64,000 bases of DNA from Aplectana chamaeleonis (lineage: Eukaryota; Nematoda; Chromadorea; Rhabditida; Cosmocercidae), in the NCBI GenBank assembly GCA_029168955.1, contig JAPDOI010000362.1:310001-374000 (forward strand). The letters are read 5' to 3'. The first letter of the stretch is position 1. Each line of letters opens with the position of its first letter. Under the pieces are notes generated by a model. That model was given only the letters and a program-made list of their open reading frames with translations, ran no database searches and was not told the origin of the DNA. This document shows, piece by piece, positions 36,191 to 47,765 of the stretch. The translations under genes were made by a program, and so were the position numbers.

Positions 36191-36998
36191 ACATAGCATT
36201 TCTTCTCCCTGGTGCGCGAAGCCTTACCGCTTTGCCAAAAAAGTGTATTAGCTGGAACGAGGGATAGGTACAATTCTCAACGAAGAGTAGTTTGTGAACC
36301 TCATCGCCTCTTGTGGTCAAGCCGGCGCTTCCAATTTAGGTCTTCAACGCTTTCGGATAACAGCAATTGCGTTGTGCCACAGTCCTCAAAAGTGGCAGAA
36401 AATGCATATAGAAAATGCTGATACATTTTTTCACACCAAACAGAAAAACTTTCTAAATATGGCTCTCTGAGCACTACAACAATTTTTGTTGAGCAGTTCG
36501 TGGAGTTCTCCTTTCTCCCCATTAAGCTATCACTGAAGGGCAACTGTCTTTTTGACGCTCCTTAACTACATTCAATTATTGTTCCTTGACATTATGTCAT
36601 TCGAAATGCTCAAAGCCATCTTTCTGGCCGCCCATCGAACTCAACGTGAGTTATCGATATGAAGTTAGTCGCATTTACAATTGCTGTTAGATCTCTATGC
36701 TCGTGGAAACCTTTCTTCCGCTTTCAACACAAAGCTTGTATCTGCTTGGCGTCGCTCACCTCGAGCCTGTACAGAATACGGGTCTAGGAAAACTCTTGGA
36801 AAAATTTGGGGATTATCACCCGCTCAGACACCACCGAGATGAAGTTGAACGATTAGAATAGGGTGTGACTATGGCTTCGACGTCCGATAACTCATTTTGA
36901 TTGGGGTGTGAAATATGAGGAGCCGTTATCAGTCAGTAAATAGGTGCAATAAGAACGGAAAGGATGCAAGATGCTTCCAGAAGAATGCGCGGTATTTA
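36191..36998. other. No gene recognised
   Basis: Short frames only; nothing supported. Confidence 0.5.
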
Positions 36999-37479
36999 GA
37001 GGCACAGTCCAATCTCGGATTCGCTTTTCCGTTTTTCTGCCCTGAATCTTGAAAAGGTTTCAAGCTGATTCCATTTGTGTCTTCAAAATTTAGCAAGACC
37101 ACCTAGGGATGGAGTTATGGTCCCTCATACATTGCGCTACGGAAACATGGTGGACGTGTTGTCCAACGCTTGTAACTTCCGTCATATGCAACCGATATAT
37201 GCGAGCAGATGTGCACAAAGAGAGAAGTTGACAGTGAAGGGATGAACGGGAATAATGATTGAAAACCATCACTCATCTCGCCAATATTGAGCTCGAAAGA
37301 TCGTAAAAGGGGCGTGCCGAAGTGGCTTCCGGATGTGGGCGCCTCAGGGTGGCTTCCTCCTATATCTCGCTTATCCGGAAGAATTGAGGGCTCGCACTTG
37401 GCAGTTGCTATATAGGGTGGGTCTACTTCAAAATTATGTGCAAATCACAGATTTCGTCCCTGAGCTTGGACTGTTCCTT
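36999..37479 (+). mobile_element. TA-flanked MITE, complete copy (+ orientation)
   Basis: Ends GAGGCACAGTCCAATCTCGG and (opposite strand) AAGGAACAGTCCAAGCTCAG are inverted. TA flanks at 36997-36998 and 37480-37481. It is the best reference copy for the family; length 481 bp, non-coding. Confidence 0.75.
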
Positions 37480-38056
37480 TAAGCGGATGTAAGCATGACC
37501 ACGGCAGAATGTGAGTCTTACAACTTCAACCTCGCCATGGGTGACAGTGGTTTATGTCTCAACATTTTGCCTATGAAAGATCAGCAAAGAATCAGTATAT
37601 TCAAACTCGCATTGATTGTACATTGCTGTGAATTTTTCAATATCTGTCAGCAACTAATTGAGAGAGAAGGATTTCAATCCATTTTCCAGCAGTATGTTAA
37701 AATGGTTTCTGGTGTTCTGTGCTGGTTTTTAGAGAGCCTGTAGTATGAATTGGCCACAGCGTTATGCTGCCCAACTGTATAGTATATGTAACAATCGCTA
37801 CTAAACTTTAGAGCCGCAGCTCATTTGAACAACCTTGCCATTCAGTCCTTGCCAGTTTTTCTTGAAGGCAGCATACACACTCGTAAAGGTGGTTGGGGTA
37901 ACAACGTAAATCGAACCACGCGGCTAACGACACAATGCCCAGGCGGGCATCTTCCAAGGCGTTGCTAACATCTTACCTATGCAGTGGCTTTGTTTGCAGT
38001 TTCTGAAGTCTCAAATGGCATAGGAGTTGTTTTCTAAGCCGTATCACTCGTCAATT
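37480..38056. other. No gene recognised
   Basis: An 82-codon + frame at 37495-37743 has no recognisable motif. Nothing else supported. Confidence 0.4.
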
Positions 38057-39639
38057 TGGGACGGTAGTACTCCTTGCGAAACTATGAGTTTAATGTTGCG
38101 AGCTGACGTTCCAAACTCGCAGAATGAACTGATTGAAACAGGGACCATACACGCATCGTCATGCGAGGTGTTGGGTTTCCTTGCAAAACTTCAATGTTCC
38201 AAGAGGAATCGAACCCGCAGTGCTAGAGCCATAGCGGCGATCACTGGCGTTGTACCAAGACTGCACTAACAGCCGGTGATGCTACCATTATAACTAGCTC
38301 ACATAGCAAACACAGTCTTGTGAATTCGGCCACCGCAGAGATTCAGACTATGTATTAGGTAACGTTATAGTAACTACTTTGAACGTAAAAACGATGGAGG
38401 AATGACGCAATTAAAATTAATCACTCAAGGTGTATTTGGTGAAGTGGCTGTTCCAGCGGAATGGGAAACTCGTTTCCTACATTGTCATATATATAACACA
38501 TATTTGGGAGATTATTTTGATTGTGCCATTTTCAAATGAATTCTGTCCACCTACCGGACAACAATATCAGGATCTCAATAACGTGAGACTCTGGCGTATT
38601 CATTTTCCTCACCATTCTTCGACGGATTTTATTATACTTTTTGATTTTATTGCAAATATTATTGCTGTCATTTCCTGCCACAATTTTTCACCTCTCGTTT
38701 CTTGTGTGAAGCCTACCCTAACCATTTTCATCGCCTGCTACACCCGTAAACCAATGTGATTTTCTGATTTCGTTTGTGACTTTGTTTGTTCGTCTGAACG
38801 ATCGCAGGAGCAGAATTTTTTCCTTTTTGTTTGTTCAAACAAAAAAGTTTGTTTTCGCCTATCTTGGGAATTGTTTGAATGTGCTTTTTCGTCCTTCTTT
38901 GATTTTTAGGAAATCGTTTTCTGAAATTGAAAGGGAAATCCTGGTCCGACTGTTGCAGCACGAAGCTCGAAGGTAACCTGCTGGGACCACGGAGTTCAAT
39001 CCTCAAAAATTGGATTCACGTATTCCGTAATATCTACGGCTTTGCTGAGAACAAAAACCTGTTTTAAGTGTCTAAAAGTTGTATTGCTCGTTGCATTGCA
39101 CGCTCCAACAAACGGTGATCTATGTGTATGACCTTAGTCGCAAGCCAATCATCTAGGGAGGTGTCGTTGTGCGGCCAGGATGACCGAGCCCGGCGAATAC
39201 CGCCAGCCGTCTGTCGACAGCTGGCTGGCTGTTCGACGACCTCGCATGTTCGACGAAAAAGTTCTTCGCACCACTTTTTCTCCCCCAAACTGGCAGTGTC
39301 TCGCGCCTCCACCGTCTCTGCGCTGTTTCTCATTTCTCTGCCCACCTGGCGAAGAGGCAGAGACTGCTGAAAATTCCAGCCACCTCGGGTGGGTGCCCGA
39401 AACCATGAGGCAAACCCACAATGAGCTCCGTAGAACGGAGCACAAGATAGGGAGCGGTTGACCATTTTGCACCAGATTTGGGATATAGGTCTATTTGAGG
39501 TGGGGGAACCCTATGGATACGGTTCGAAGTCGGTTCATTGTCATATTGCCTCGAAATTGGCTCTTCTTTTGAGATCTAAACTCGCACAGTACTTGGCTCT
39601 TCTCGAAACTCGCAGTTTCGAAGGGATGACTACCACCCG
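38057..39639. mobile_element. TIR element, copy B
   Basis: Starts TGGGACGGTAGTACTCC and ends with the inverted counterpart (TTTCGAAGGGATGACTACCA). It is colinear with copy A at 4170-6804 but lacks A's 167-bp and 782-bp insertions and about 100 bp near A 6080-6180. No clear target duplication. The 39064-39465 frame (133 codons, - strand) corresponds to A 6298-6621 with most residues kept, yet no known transposase motif is visible. Confidence 0.75.
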
Positions 39640-40027
39640 TTATTATTTCATCCACGTTTACAAACAAACGCAGGCGAAGTGAGCGCATGCCAAGGCTAAT
39701 GTGGTGGACCAACATGGACTTACTATCAGACTGACAAACTCTATCAATACTTAACCGCTTGTCATTCTCCTCAAGGTGAGTTCCATTTTTCAATGGAAAC
39801 TTTCGTTTTTACAAACATTTTGGCAATTTCGAAACTCTATGAAGCATTTCACCTGCTAAACATAACGTTACTTTCTACCTATGACGATGAGCACCCTCGT
39901 TTTAGTATTTACAAATCCAGTAATCGCTTACTTCACCTTCTTTTTTCAATTGCTTTTCTCTTCTAGAACTCCGAGAGCGCATCATTCAAGGATGCGCTCC
40001 ATGTTAAAAATTCGATAGCGATTCTTA
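39640..40027. other. No gene recognised
   Basis: The CGCTTGTCATTCTCC segment at about 39755 recurs near 40780 with following similarity, suggesting a short unassigned repeat. Confidence 0.3.
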
Positions 40028-40440
40028 CTATACGATGGTCGAGAACATATAGTCATAATCTGCCCTTGTGAAGCCAAACACATTGCCACTTCCAGTATCA
40101 GTCATGAATAGAAGGGATAATCGTGGATTTATTGACAGGAATGTAATATTGCTGATGCTCAGCATAGGTTTTTGTATGGTCCATACTTCGCTTTGTTTTG
40201 TAGTCTTTTGTGCAACAGAACATAGTTTCCAAAGTGAATCTTCAGCCAGATCTGAAATGAACAGACGAATTTTACAGGCTTCTCCGCCAACCAGATTCAC
40301 AACAGGCCACTCTTTCGCAACATCTCAAATTTTCCTCACTTTTTTTGGAGGAATGTGCTCGCTAGATTTTTGTGCAGCGTCGCTAAGAATTTTTGTGAAC
40401 CTCTCATAGTCAGCGTCGATTTCAGCTTTTTAACCCTAAG
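40028..40440 (-). pseudogene. CUB-like domain relic, copy 1
   Basis: The - frame reads ...KEWPVVNLVGG, KIRLFISDLAEDSLWKLCS, ISNITFLSINPRLSLLF, MTDTGSGNVFGFTRADYDY then a stop. The order W-x-V...KI-L-I-D...C...L-L-F-TD....GF-A-Y resembles a CUB domain, which in nematodes often follows astacin proteases. A TGA interrupts the frame near 40326 (after KVRKI), so it is probably broken or needs splicing. The family call is tentative. A related segment lies at 44673-45243. Confidence 0.35.
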
Positions 40441-40511
40441 GTCTGCCGTTTTCAAGAACTAAAAGGAGATCATGCATACAGACTTTTGTCTGGAAAAGTT
40501 AGGTTTCTTCC

Positions 40512-40721
40512 TTATTCTGTGGGTTTGATCGTTACAGTTGACCCCACCAGGCGATGATAGATTACCGTGTTCATGATTTTCTTACCAGTAACAGTCACTT
40601 CCGTGTAGAGTGTCAATGTACCTTCATCTAAAATCCTTCCTATCCACTGCTTCCCCTCCGACTTCTGGAAGTAGGTGTTCATGATGTACAGCCTGCTACT
40701 CGCAGCGAACTCCGAAGCCAT
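40512..40721 (-). other. Open frame upstream of the CUB-like relic
   Basis: A 69-codon frame (LYIMNTYFQKSEGKQWIGRI...) on the same strand as, and just upstream of, the CUB-like relic. The MNTYFQK..GKQW stretch also recalls the endonuclease end of RTE LINEs (NT-F-K...WTW). I cannot decide between exon and retroelement. Confidence 0.2.
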
Positions 40722-41649
40722 TCGACGACATCAAGATATTATTTGGCTGACCACAATGCTCTTCATACTTCAGCGCTTGTCATTCTCCACGAGATGGGCT
40801 CAATTTCTCAGTTAAAGCTTTTCGTGCCAATTGTGACAATTTGGCAAGTTTTTGGAACATCATGTCGGCTTAAGCATAAGGCCATTGTTATACCTGAGTT
40901 TTGCAACCGCCACAGGTGCGGTCAACTGTTATGAATTGTGCTGGGACCAGGCCCACACAGTAGAAAAATGCAGTTGCAGGAACAGTTTGCAGTCCCTGTG
41001 GCGGTCGCCGGCGTGAATGGGGTGTTATGCCTGAAGCGTGTGAACCGCGTTAATCGATCTCAGTCGCGGCTGTCCGTTGGAATGCAGTACACTGCGACGG
41101 GTGTCAGCGACAGCGACCCAGCAAAATCCATCGTGCCTAGTGTTTCTTGGCCGTGAGCGACAGCAACGGTTAGTCCTCAGCGACAGCCACGTAGCAGTGT
41201 TCTACGACCGCGACAGGCCTGTCGTGAGGTATAACAATGACCAAATGCTGCTTTCAAAAAATGGAATCTTCATTTCGTATTGGTAACTTCATTGCTTGCT
41301 TGGAATCTGAGTATTGTTGTACAGCAGACGCAGATAGGTGTTCGATTGCTTTTTCCTTGCCGTTAACCTGGCACATCTATCTGCGTAGAGCGTATGTATT
41401 GATTTCTATAGGATTGCGCATCGATCTGAATAACTCATCTCACTGACATCCATTTTCGTTTATCCTTTTTCTCCTCGAGTTTTGAAGCGGATCAGAGAAA
41501 CATACGGTTAATGTTGCTAATTCGATATCGATTGTGTGTGTGTTTTGTGACAAGGCTACGGCGCGAGGTGTGATGCAACCAAACTTTAGTTCGAAACCTT
41601 CTCCATGGGGCATGCCCAGAAATTCACCAGTATTTTTCGAATTTATAAT

Positions 41650-41935
41650 CGGCGATTTTCGCGTTGCTGCAACGTGCCTAAAATCTGGTCCTGGACCCAA
41701 ATGACTAACTAGGTCTTCGTAGCCTGTTCGAAGCGGTCTTTGTAAACCCATTTTTATGTGCGAGACAACCGATTGTATAAAATGTAGTTTCTATCGACTT
41801 AGGTGAGATACAATCGATTGTATCACACCTAAAATGGTTCTCCAAAGACCGATTTGAACCGGCTAAAAGAGCTAAATTAGTTACTCGGGTCCAAGGGTAG
41901 GTTTTCAACACTTTGTAGCAACGCGAAATTCTTTA
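41650..41935. repeat. Foldback element with central palindrome
   Basis: TCGCGTTGCTGCAACGTGCC at about 41656 is repeated inverted as ...TTTGTAGCAACGCGA ending near 41929, with further paired words (GGACCCAAATGACTAACTA / TTAGTTACTCGGGTCC; GCGGTCTTTG / CAAAGACCG). Near the centre GATACAATCGATTGTATC (41807-41824) is a perfect palindrome. It is non-coding and MITE-like. Confidence 0.75.
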
Positions 41936-41984
41936 ATTTAAATTTCGATAAATGCTTGTAAATATTACATAGCAATCGGTTTTT

Positions 41985-42245
41985 TCCATGGACAGCACCC
42001 TAGGTTCAAAGCTGCGCTCACGAAACTTCAGTAAGATTTCAAATGCGGACAGCCATATTCTGAATGACGTTTTTGGGCCCGGAACTACACCTAGGTGCCC
42101 TCAAGACAAAACAAAAAGCTCCGTCTATTTCATGTAACGCTCTTCGGCTCAAAGTTTCGTTCCAAAAACTTGGGATACGTTTTCATATGCGGACAGCCTT
42201 ACTCTAAACGTAGTTTTCGTGGTCGAGACTGCACCTTTTTGCCAT
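41985..42245. repeat. Degenerate tandem duplication, period ~144 bp
   Basis: ATGCGGACAGCC occurs at 42043 and 42187 with matching context (AAGTTTCGTTC / AAGCTGCGCTC before, GAGACTGCACCT / GGAACTACACCT after). Confidence 0.55.
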
Positions 42246-43099
42246 CATGGCGTATATACGCTCCAGGCAATATCGCACCTTGGAAATTGCGTATCGATTC
42301 AATTCCATTGAGAAAGTCTCAAGAAATGACAAAATGAACAATGCCCTTTTGAAACAGTCAACTATCCATAGTTTCCCAGCGTTGCGAAAATTTCGGCCTT
42401 CGACCGGAATCAAACTTGCAAATCCTGAATTGCTTGGAAATGCATTCTACATTGCGAAATTCCAAAACATCTGTGTCATTTCGTTGATAGGATTGTGTAA
42501 TGCCTGTAATGACCTCGATGTCAACGGTTACTCAGCACCACTGCTGCTGACATATCCAGGAGCACTTTGATGACACACTCCACCTTGACACGACTCCGCT
42601 GCAATGTCGAAAGTCTCAACGATGGCCACGCTACTGCCGTCTATTACCTTTCATGCTTTCTCCAGCAGTGAATATCACCTCTTCCTGTGAGTTTCTGCCT
42701 TATTTTTACATCTCCGTTTCATATCCTGCCAAAGTTGCTTCTTTCACTCCTCAAACTCTTTTTTTAATCTCCAGTCTCACTTCGCCTTCTCTGTTTAATC
42801 TTCCGTATTATTTTGACCTCTTATTGTGATCTAATCTTGCCGTCTCAGTGTCCCGTCATTTTTGCACTAACGGTGTGACTCTCAGCCCTCCTCCTGATGG
42901 AAGCCCATCTTGGTTCTTGGTTGGTCGAAGGTCCGACCCACCCACCAGACGTTGACAGGTCCGACCTCCCCCCTACCTCATGTCAAACCCTGTTTGTGAC
43001 TTTATCCAAACCAGCGAGGACACCATGCTGAAGCGAATCATCATTATTTTCGATTGATTACATAGAGGTGTGTTGAAATCACTATCAGCTTTTCGCCTA
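42246..43099. other. No gene recognised
   Basis: A 107-codon + frame (42247-42570) has no recognisable domain. The pyrimidine-rich stretch 42640-42890 is unremarkable. Confidence 0.4.
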
Positions 43100-44689
43100 G
43101 TGCGTTGCATAAATATACGAAAAACCCCCAAAATTAATTAATTGGGTATTGAAAACAGCTTCAGAGTAATGGTATCAGCTTCTTTGAAATCTGCTACGCC
43201 AAAAACGGTGGATCACATGATATTACCATCCCTCCTCAATTTCACTTAAAATAAAGCCGCAAACTCCATTTTGCCCTTTGCATAAGTATACGAACACTTT
43301 GAAAACATTAAGTTATCTCGCTATCTTTACTGCGAAACTTCCAGTTTGCAATGCATATCAGAAGCGGGATGTTCTATTGGAAAACTTATCAACATCTCAC
43401 GTGGTTCCTATCTTTAATTTGATGAACGAGCCCAGAATGAGGATTCGAGCGCTGCTGGACTCGGTGTCGGATAGATTTCCAGGCAGCTTTGACGGTTAGA
43501 TGCGGGCGATCGTTTTGCGGTATACTTGCTTGTATGATATCCACTGTCGCTCAGCACGGCCGAGGAAGCCCACTGTCTAGGATGGACGACATATTGCTCG
43601 GCAAGCATACAACACGATTGTGTCGGCCTCGACGACTCGCTCCGAAACGGCGCTGAATTTCTCGGGATACACCATCGTACGTTCCATCCACCTATGAGGA
43701 AGCATTAGGACACCTATTACGAGGAAATCCCGTAGCTTGGAGCATCGCCACAACATTGCCCATCCTCAGTTCGCACGGTCCTACAGGAATACAAAATGGG
43801 AAAAAAGTCATTCGATAAGGGTGTTCCGCTTTTGAAGGCTCTGATTACAGATTGGCATTTTATGTTGTTTTCCGACCAGAAGAATTCAAACTAGGATGAT
43901 TATGGTGGCTGAAGACGTTACTGGAAAGATCTTAGCAAGAAGGTGGTTTATGTCAGCTGAAGATGTTTCGGAGAAGACAGCGTGATGGTGTAGACCGCCT
44001 TCAGCAGCCTGGTGAGGTCGGAACTCGAATTTTTTTCACGGACCGCACTCACGAGAGTACCAAGGAGCTTTCTCCTCTCGATTGTTGCCGTTTCTTCGTG
44101 ATCGAAGGCATCAGCGGCCCAAATGTGCCCAGGAAAATGCATCAATCCATGTCGGCCGGTCAAAACAAGAGCGGTTTCAGAACACTCATATCGACAATCT
44201 GGCTCGGTCAGCCATATATTCCGACTCTAACCCCAAGAAAAAACCTAGTGAACATCTATTCTTGGAAAATTTTCCTGAACGAGAAGCAATGCAACAAATT
44301 AAATTCTCTCAAGCGGGCAATTCTCGACGCATGATGTGAACTCAAAGAAAAAGTTCTCAAGCAGCTCAGCAAGAGCCTTTCAGACCTACTTCTCAAACTG
44401 GTTCCGCGCAGTGATGCTGAATTTCATATTTATACCTTTTTGTTGGCTGATTTGACACAGATTTGATAAATTTTAATGTTTATGAAGTGTTCGTATACCT
44501 ATGCAGCAAGCAAAAAATGGAGTCTGCTGCATAATCGGAACCCAAATCGAGGTGCAACGGTAATATGACGTGAATGATCGTTCTCAGCGTAGCTGATTAC
44601 ACAGAAACTAATGTTATTACGCTAAATCTTTTTTCTATATTCGAACCATCAACTTTGAAGGTGTTCGTGTACTTATGCAACGCAAAGTG
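43100..44689 (+). mobile_element. Tc3-like element with long TIRs carrying two repeated sites
   Basis: A TGCATAARTATACGAA motif occurs at the outer left (43106), inner left (43279), inner right (inverted, ending 44505) and outer right (inverted, ending 44679). Outer-to-inner spacing is 173 bp on the left and 174 bp on the right, and the ~200-bp arms align as inverted repeats throughout, at roughly two thirds identity. TA lies at both outer edges (43098-43099, 44690-44691). C. elegans Tc3 likewise has long TIRs with an outer and an inner transposase-binding site. The enclosed transposase is decayed. Confidence 0.8.
43840..44340 (+). pseudogene. Tc1/Tc3-family transposase, decayed
   Basis: Conceptual + strand pieces in order: WHFMLFSDQKNSN (family W--V-FSDE--FN, first Asp), GG, YWKDLSKKV, SVMVWTAFS (family GGGSVMVWG-FS), QENASIHVGRSKQERF (family QDNA--H-----W, second Asp now Glu) and IYSDSNP (family SPDLNPIE). 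Several stops and frameshifts separate them. It lies centrally between the long TIRs. Confidence 0.8.
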
Positions 44690-45243
44690 TATCCACCTTG
44701 CCTGATCTGCATGTATCTAATGAGCCCGATGTCGTTTGAAGACGACAGAAGTATCCTTCTGCAAAGAAGACGGCCGATAGAGGGCGAGACCACCGAGTGG
44801 AAACGACACAAATATCGAGAACAGAATGTAGCATTCTGCACCTGGGAGGTCCAGACACATTCCAATTATGGATACCCGTCATGAATAGGGAGAGGAATCA
44901 TGGCCCTATTGTCTGTAATATGATATTGCTGATGTTCAACGGAGGTTTTTCAAAAGCTCCATACTTTGCTCTGCGCCATCTATGTAGATTGCTGCACAAC
45001 TAAACACAATTTTGACAGATTATCCTCACTCGTAGTTGATACTTGCAAACACATACATATGGTGTTCATGCACATGACCTCAAAGGTGTGTAACCAGCGA
45101 ACGGATGTAATCTTACGATCCTTCTGTTCAATGTTCTTCCTAATTTTTTTTTCAAGGTATGCGTTCCTGATGGTGCTGTCGATCCGGACTATGCTAGGAC
45201 CTGAGAGCAGGAAATCCACTGGTGATGTCCTCAATCTAACCAA
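44673..45243 (-). pseudogene. CUB-like domain relic, copy 2 (related to 40028-40440)
   Basis: - strand pieces CLQVSTTSEDNLSKLCLVVQ and (other frame) AFEKPPLNISNI then FLSLFMTGI align with RLFISDLAEDSLWKLCSVAQ, TIQKPMLSISNI and LSLLFMTDT of copy 1. Residue-level conservation suggests a coding origin. The GF-A-Y end is lost. Its left edge abuts the Tc3-like element. Confidence 0.35.
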
Positions 45244-45290
45244 AATGCACTATATATTAGCTTCGTTATTCCACTCTCGACCGCTAGCAA

Positions 45291-45620
45291 CAAAAACGTA
45301 GGTCAAGTGCGCCAGGACGGGGCTACCGTAATCTCAGGAATGATGTTGTACAGCCCCCATTCGACTCTCGTAAACAAAATTGATGATACCCAATAGATAA
45401 AGGGTAGAATTTATAAGAAGTGGAGAGCGGTGTGTCTTCATTCAACAACCGTCCTTCTCCAGGGGTCAGCAGTCGAGAATCCGCCTGGACTACAAAACAG
45501 GAAAACAGCACCACCGGTTGTCAAGATGTAGCGAAAGTGGAGTCTTACCTTAGAAAAGTTTTGAGCCAACTCGAGTGAGATTACGGTAGCCCCGTTCTGG
45601 CGGACTTAACTTACGTTCTT
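45291..45620. mobile_element. ~330-bp MITE with ~45-bp TIRs
   Basis: Inverted ends contain AACGTAGGTCAAGTGCGCCA and (opposite strand) AACGTAAGTTAAGTCCGCCA, both followed by GAACGGGGCTACCGTAATCTCA-type sequence (left copy GGACGGGG). The direct repeat GACCGCTAGCAA / GACCGTTAGCAA flanks the unit at 45279-45290 and 45621-45632. It is non-coding. Confidence 0.8.
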
Positions 45621-45632
45621 GACCGTTAGCAA

Positions 45633-46516
45633 GATTGTGTCTTTGTGAAAAACGAGTGACTCATTAATGGAACATACTGAAATTGAAAGCAGGGCTCACA
45701 ATGAAAATTATGGTGCGAAACTCTTCACAATTTAGCTTCTTTGATAGAAGATGAACCCAAGATCATCATTCAGAAATGAAGTATCGCCATTGGATTGTCC
45801 AAATTATTTCGCTGATCGGGGCGGGATTCATCAACGAATTTTAGCGCTGCTAAGCTGCGTAGGAAAAGCTCCCTACCCAAAATCGTGCATATGATGTGAT
45901 TCGCGAAGCATTCTACCCATGATATGAACCTACCAAAGCCTACCCAGCCAATTTTCGGTTAGAGTCCCACCAGCGTAGCGCTACTCTGCAAGGTGTCGCA
46001 CTCTGGTGCTATATATAAAAAAAACAACGGTTTGTCACCACCGTTTATGACGGACTTTTGACGTTTTTCTTCTTATTTTGTTACAAGGTGCGTTTTCTTC
46101 TTTGATTTGCGCTTCCTTCATTACCTAACGTCAGGCTTGAATGATTGTTGGGTTGTGGGAAGATATTTGTTGGTTTGAAAAAAAGAACATTTTTCTCTTC
46201 CCGGTTTCTACGGCGTTGACGCTTGTTTTTTACATCGTTTCTCTATCTGATAGTTTTGTTCAAATTTCCTACAACTCAAGTACTTCGAACCTCATTTCTA
46301 AATTCACCATGTGTTTTAAGGTCTGAATGTTCTTGTTCTCGTGAATCTCTCGTTGTTAATAGAATCATCATTCAGAGATGGTAGGACACCCTTTCCACCC
46401 ATTTTTTGCACGATTTTCCGTCAACTTTCTATTGAATTTCGCTATAACAAGAGTTACCACAAAGGTTACACCCGAAGAGCATAGAACCATATTGACAGAA
46501 AAATTTTCTTCGATGC
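45633..46516. other. No gene recognised
   Basis: 45820-45980 shares GGGATTCATCAAYG and TACCCAGC words with the foldback family at 23.2-23.9 kb. The rest is AT-rich with no supported gene. Confidence 0.4.
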
Positions 46517-46520
46517 ATAT

Positions 46521-46572
<52 letters not shown>

Positions 46573-46596
46573 TTATTTATTTATTTATTTATGTAT

Positions 46597-46687
<91 letters not shown>

Positions 46688-46701
46688 CTTATTTATTTAT
46701 T
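46517..46701. repeat. (ATTT)n microsatellite, the LINE's 3' tail
   Basis: About 46 ATTT units on the + strand with a few interruptions (AATT, ATGT, ACTT). It is placed exactly where the 3' tail of the - strand LINE should be. Confidence 0.95.
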
Positions 46702-47765
46702 GAATACGATGCAGGAGGCATACGTCAGAAACACAACACGTTATTAATACACAGGTTGAACGCATTATGAACCACTGATACATAGTTAGCTCCATCCCAC
46801 CAACGAGCTTGCCGTTAAAACACAGTAACATTTTTTCGTAATACGTTTGAATGATCACACACCGGAACAAACGGCAGACACCTCATCTCTAAAAGAGACA
46901 AAGTGCGACTCAGATATACACGTAATCGAGCAGGATCTTAGTGTACTTTCTGGGATTGCACATGAAATTTTCTCTGTACCACCTCTGGTTCTAGAATAAA
47001 CTATACGGTGAAATTTAGAAGCATCTACTCTCATAAAACCTGTTAACATTTCAGCGACAGTGACGGCATCACAAACCCTCCGCTGAGATTCTAATGTGTG
47101 TAGCAACAACTCCCTGTTCTGGTTCTTTGAATTAGGTATGCTACTGTAAGGCAACTGTAAAGCCCTTGCAAATAATTTGCGGGTGGAATTCTCCTGGGTT
47201 TTCTCTAGCAACAAAACGTCTTTTTTATGTGGGGAAAAAAGCGACCCCATTGCCCAGCGTTGTTTTGTCACAGTTACTAGACTAAATTTTGCGAAGGCAC
47301 TCTATGTAGGGTCAGATGTCGATCACCATACAAAGAAGGTTACTACATTTGCTCACACACATACGCGCCAAGACCATTACTGCTCCAATGATTTCATTCG
47401 AGTGACAGCTATTTGAAAATCAGACACTAGTTTCTGAATTATATGTCTATAACAAGGTAAGCCTCTACTGCGTTTTTTTTTGACTTACCGGCACAGAGTA
47501 TCCCACGAAGATGTATGCTTTTCGTAATGGTATTATTCTTATTCCGATACACTGATCTTAATAAATTAATGAGTTCGGAAAAGATATGTAGTTGGCGTAG
47601 CTTAATAACGCTATGAATGGCACGCACACTCTTGAATCCACTAATTTCTATGGACGCTACGATCATTTCCTGCAGGTTAGGTATGTTTTTGGTATACGTT
47701 ATATGTATAGGTTTTGACGAAGGAAGTCGATATTCTGTTGCTGTCGAGGATGCGACACTCCTCAC
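46517..47765 (-). mobile_element. CR1-like LINE 3' end with tandem-repeat tail
   Basis: The - frame 47271-46855 (138 codons) encodes TRKLFARALQLPYSSIPNS, RELLLHTLESQRRVCDA, TGFMRVDASKF and RTRGG, matching the region after the RT domain of CR1-type LINEs (FTRKLF...Y..R...L.L.SLE.RR...D......L.G). An upstream frame (47640-47480) fits the preceding finger/thumb part (RAIHSVIKLRQLHIFS) in another frame. After the stop comes ~150 bp of 3' UTR, then an (AATA)n tail at 46701-46517, as expected for LINEs ending in short tandem repeats. Confidence 0.65.

Noticed and set aside
38197..38270. tRNA or tRNA-derived SINE
   Set aside because: The opposite strand has GGGTTCGATTCC like a B box, but no paired T stem, acceptor stem or convincing A box. 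The copy at 4.3 kb has lost even the B-box match.
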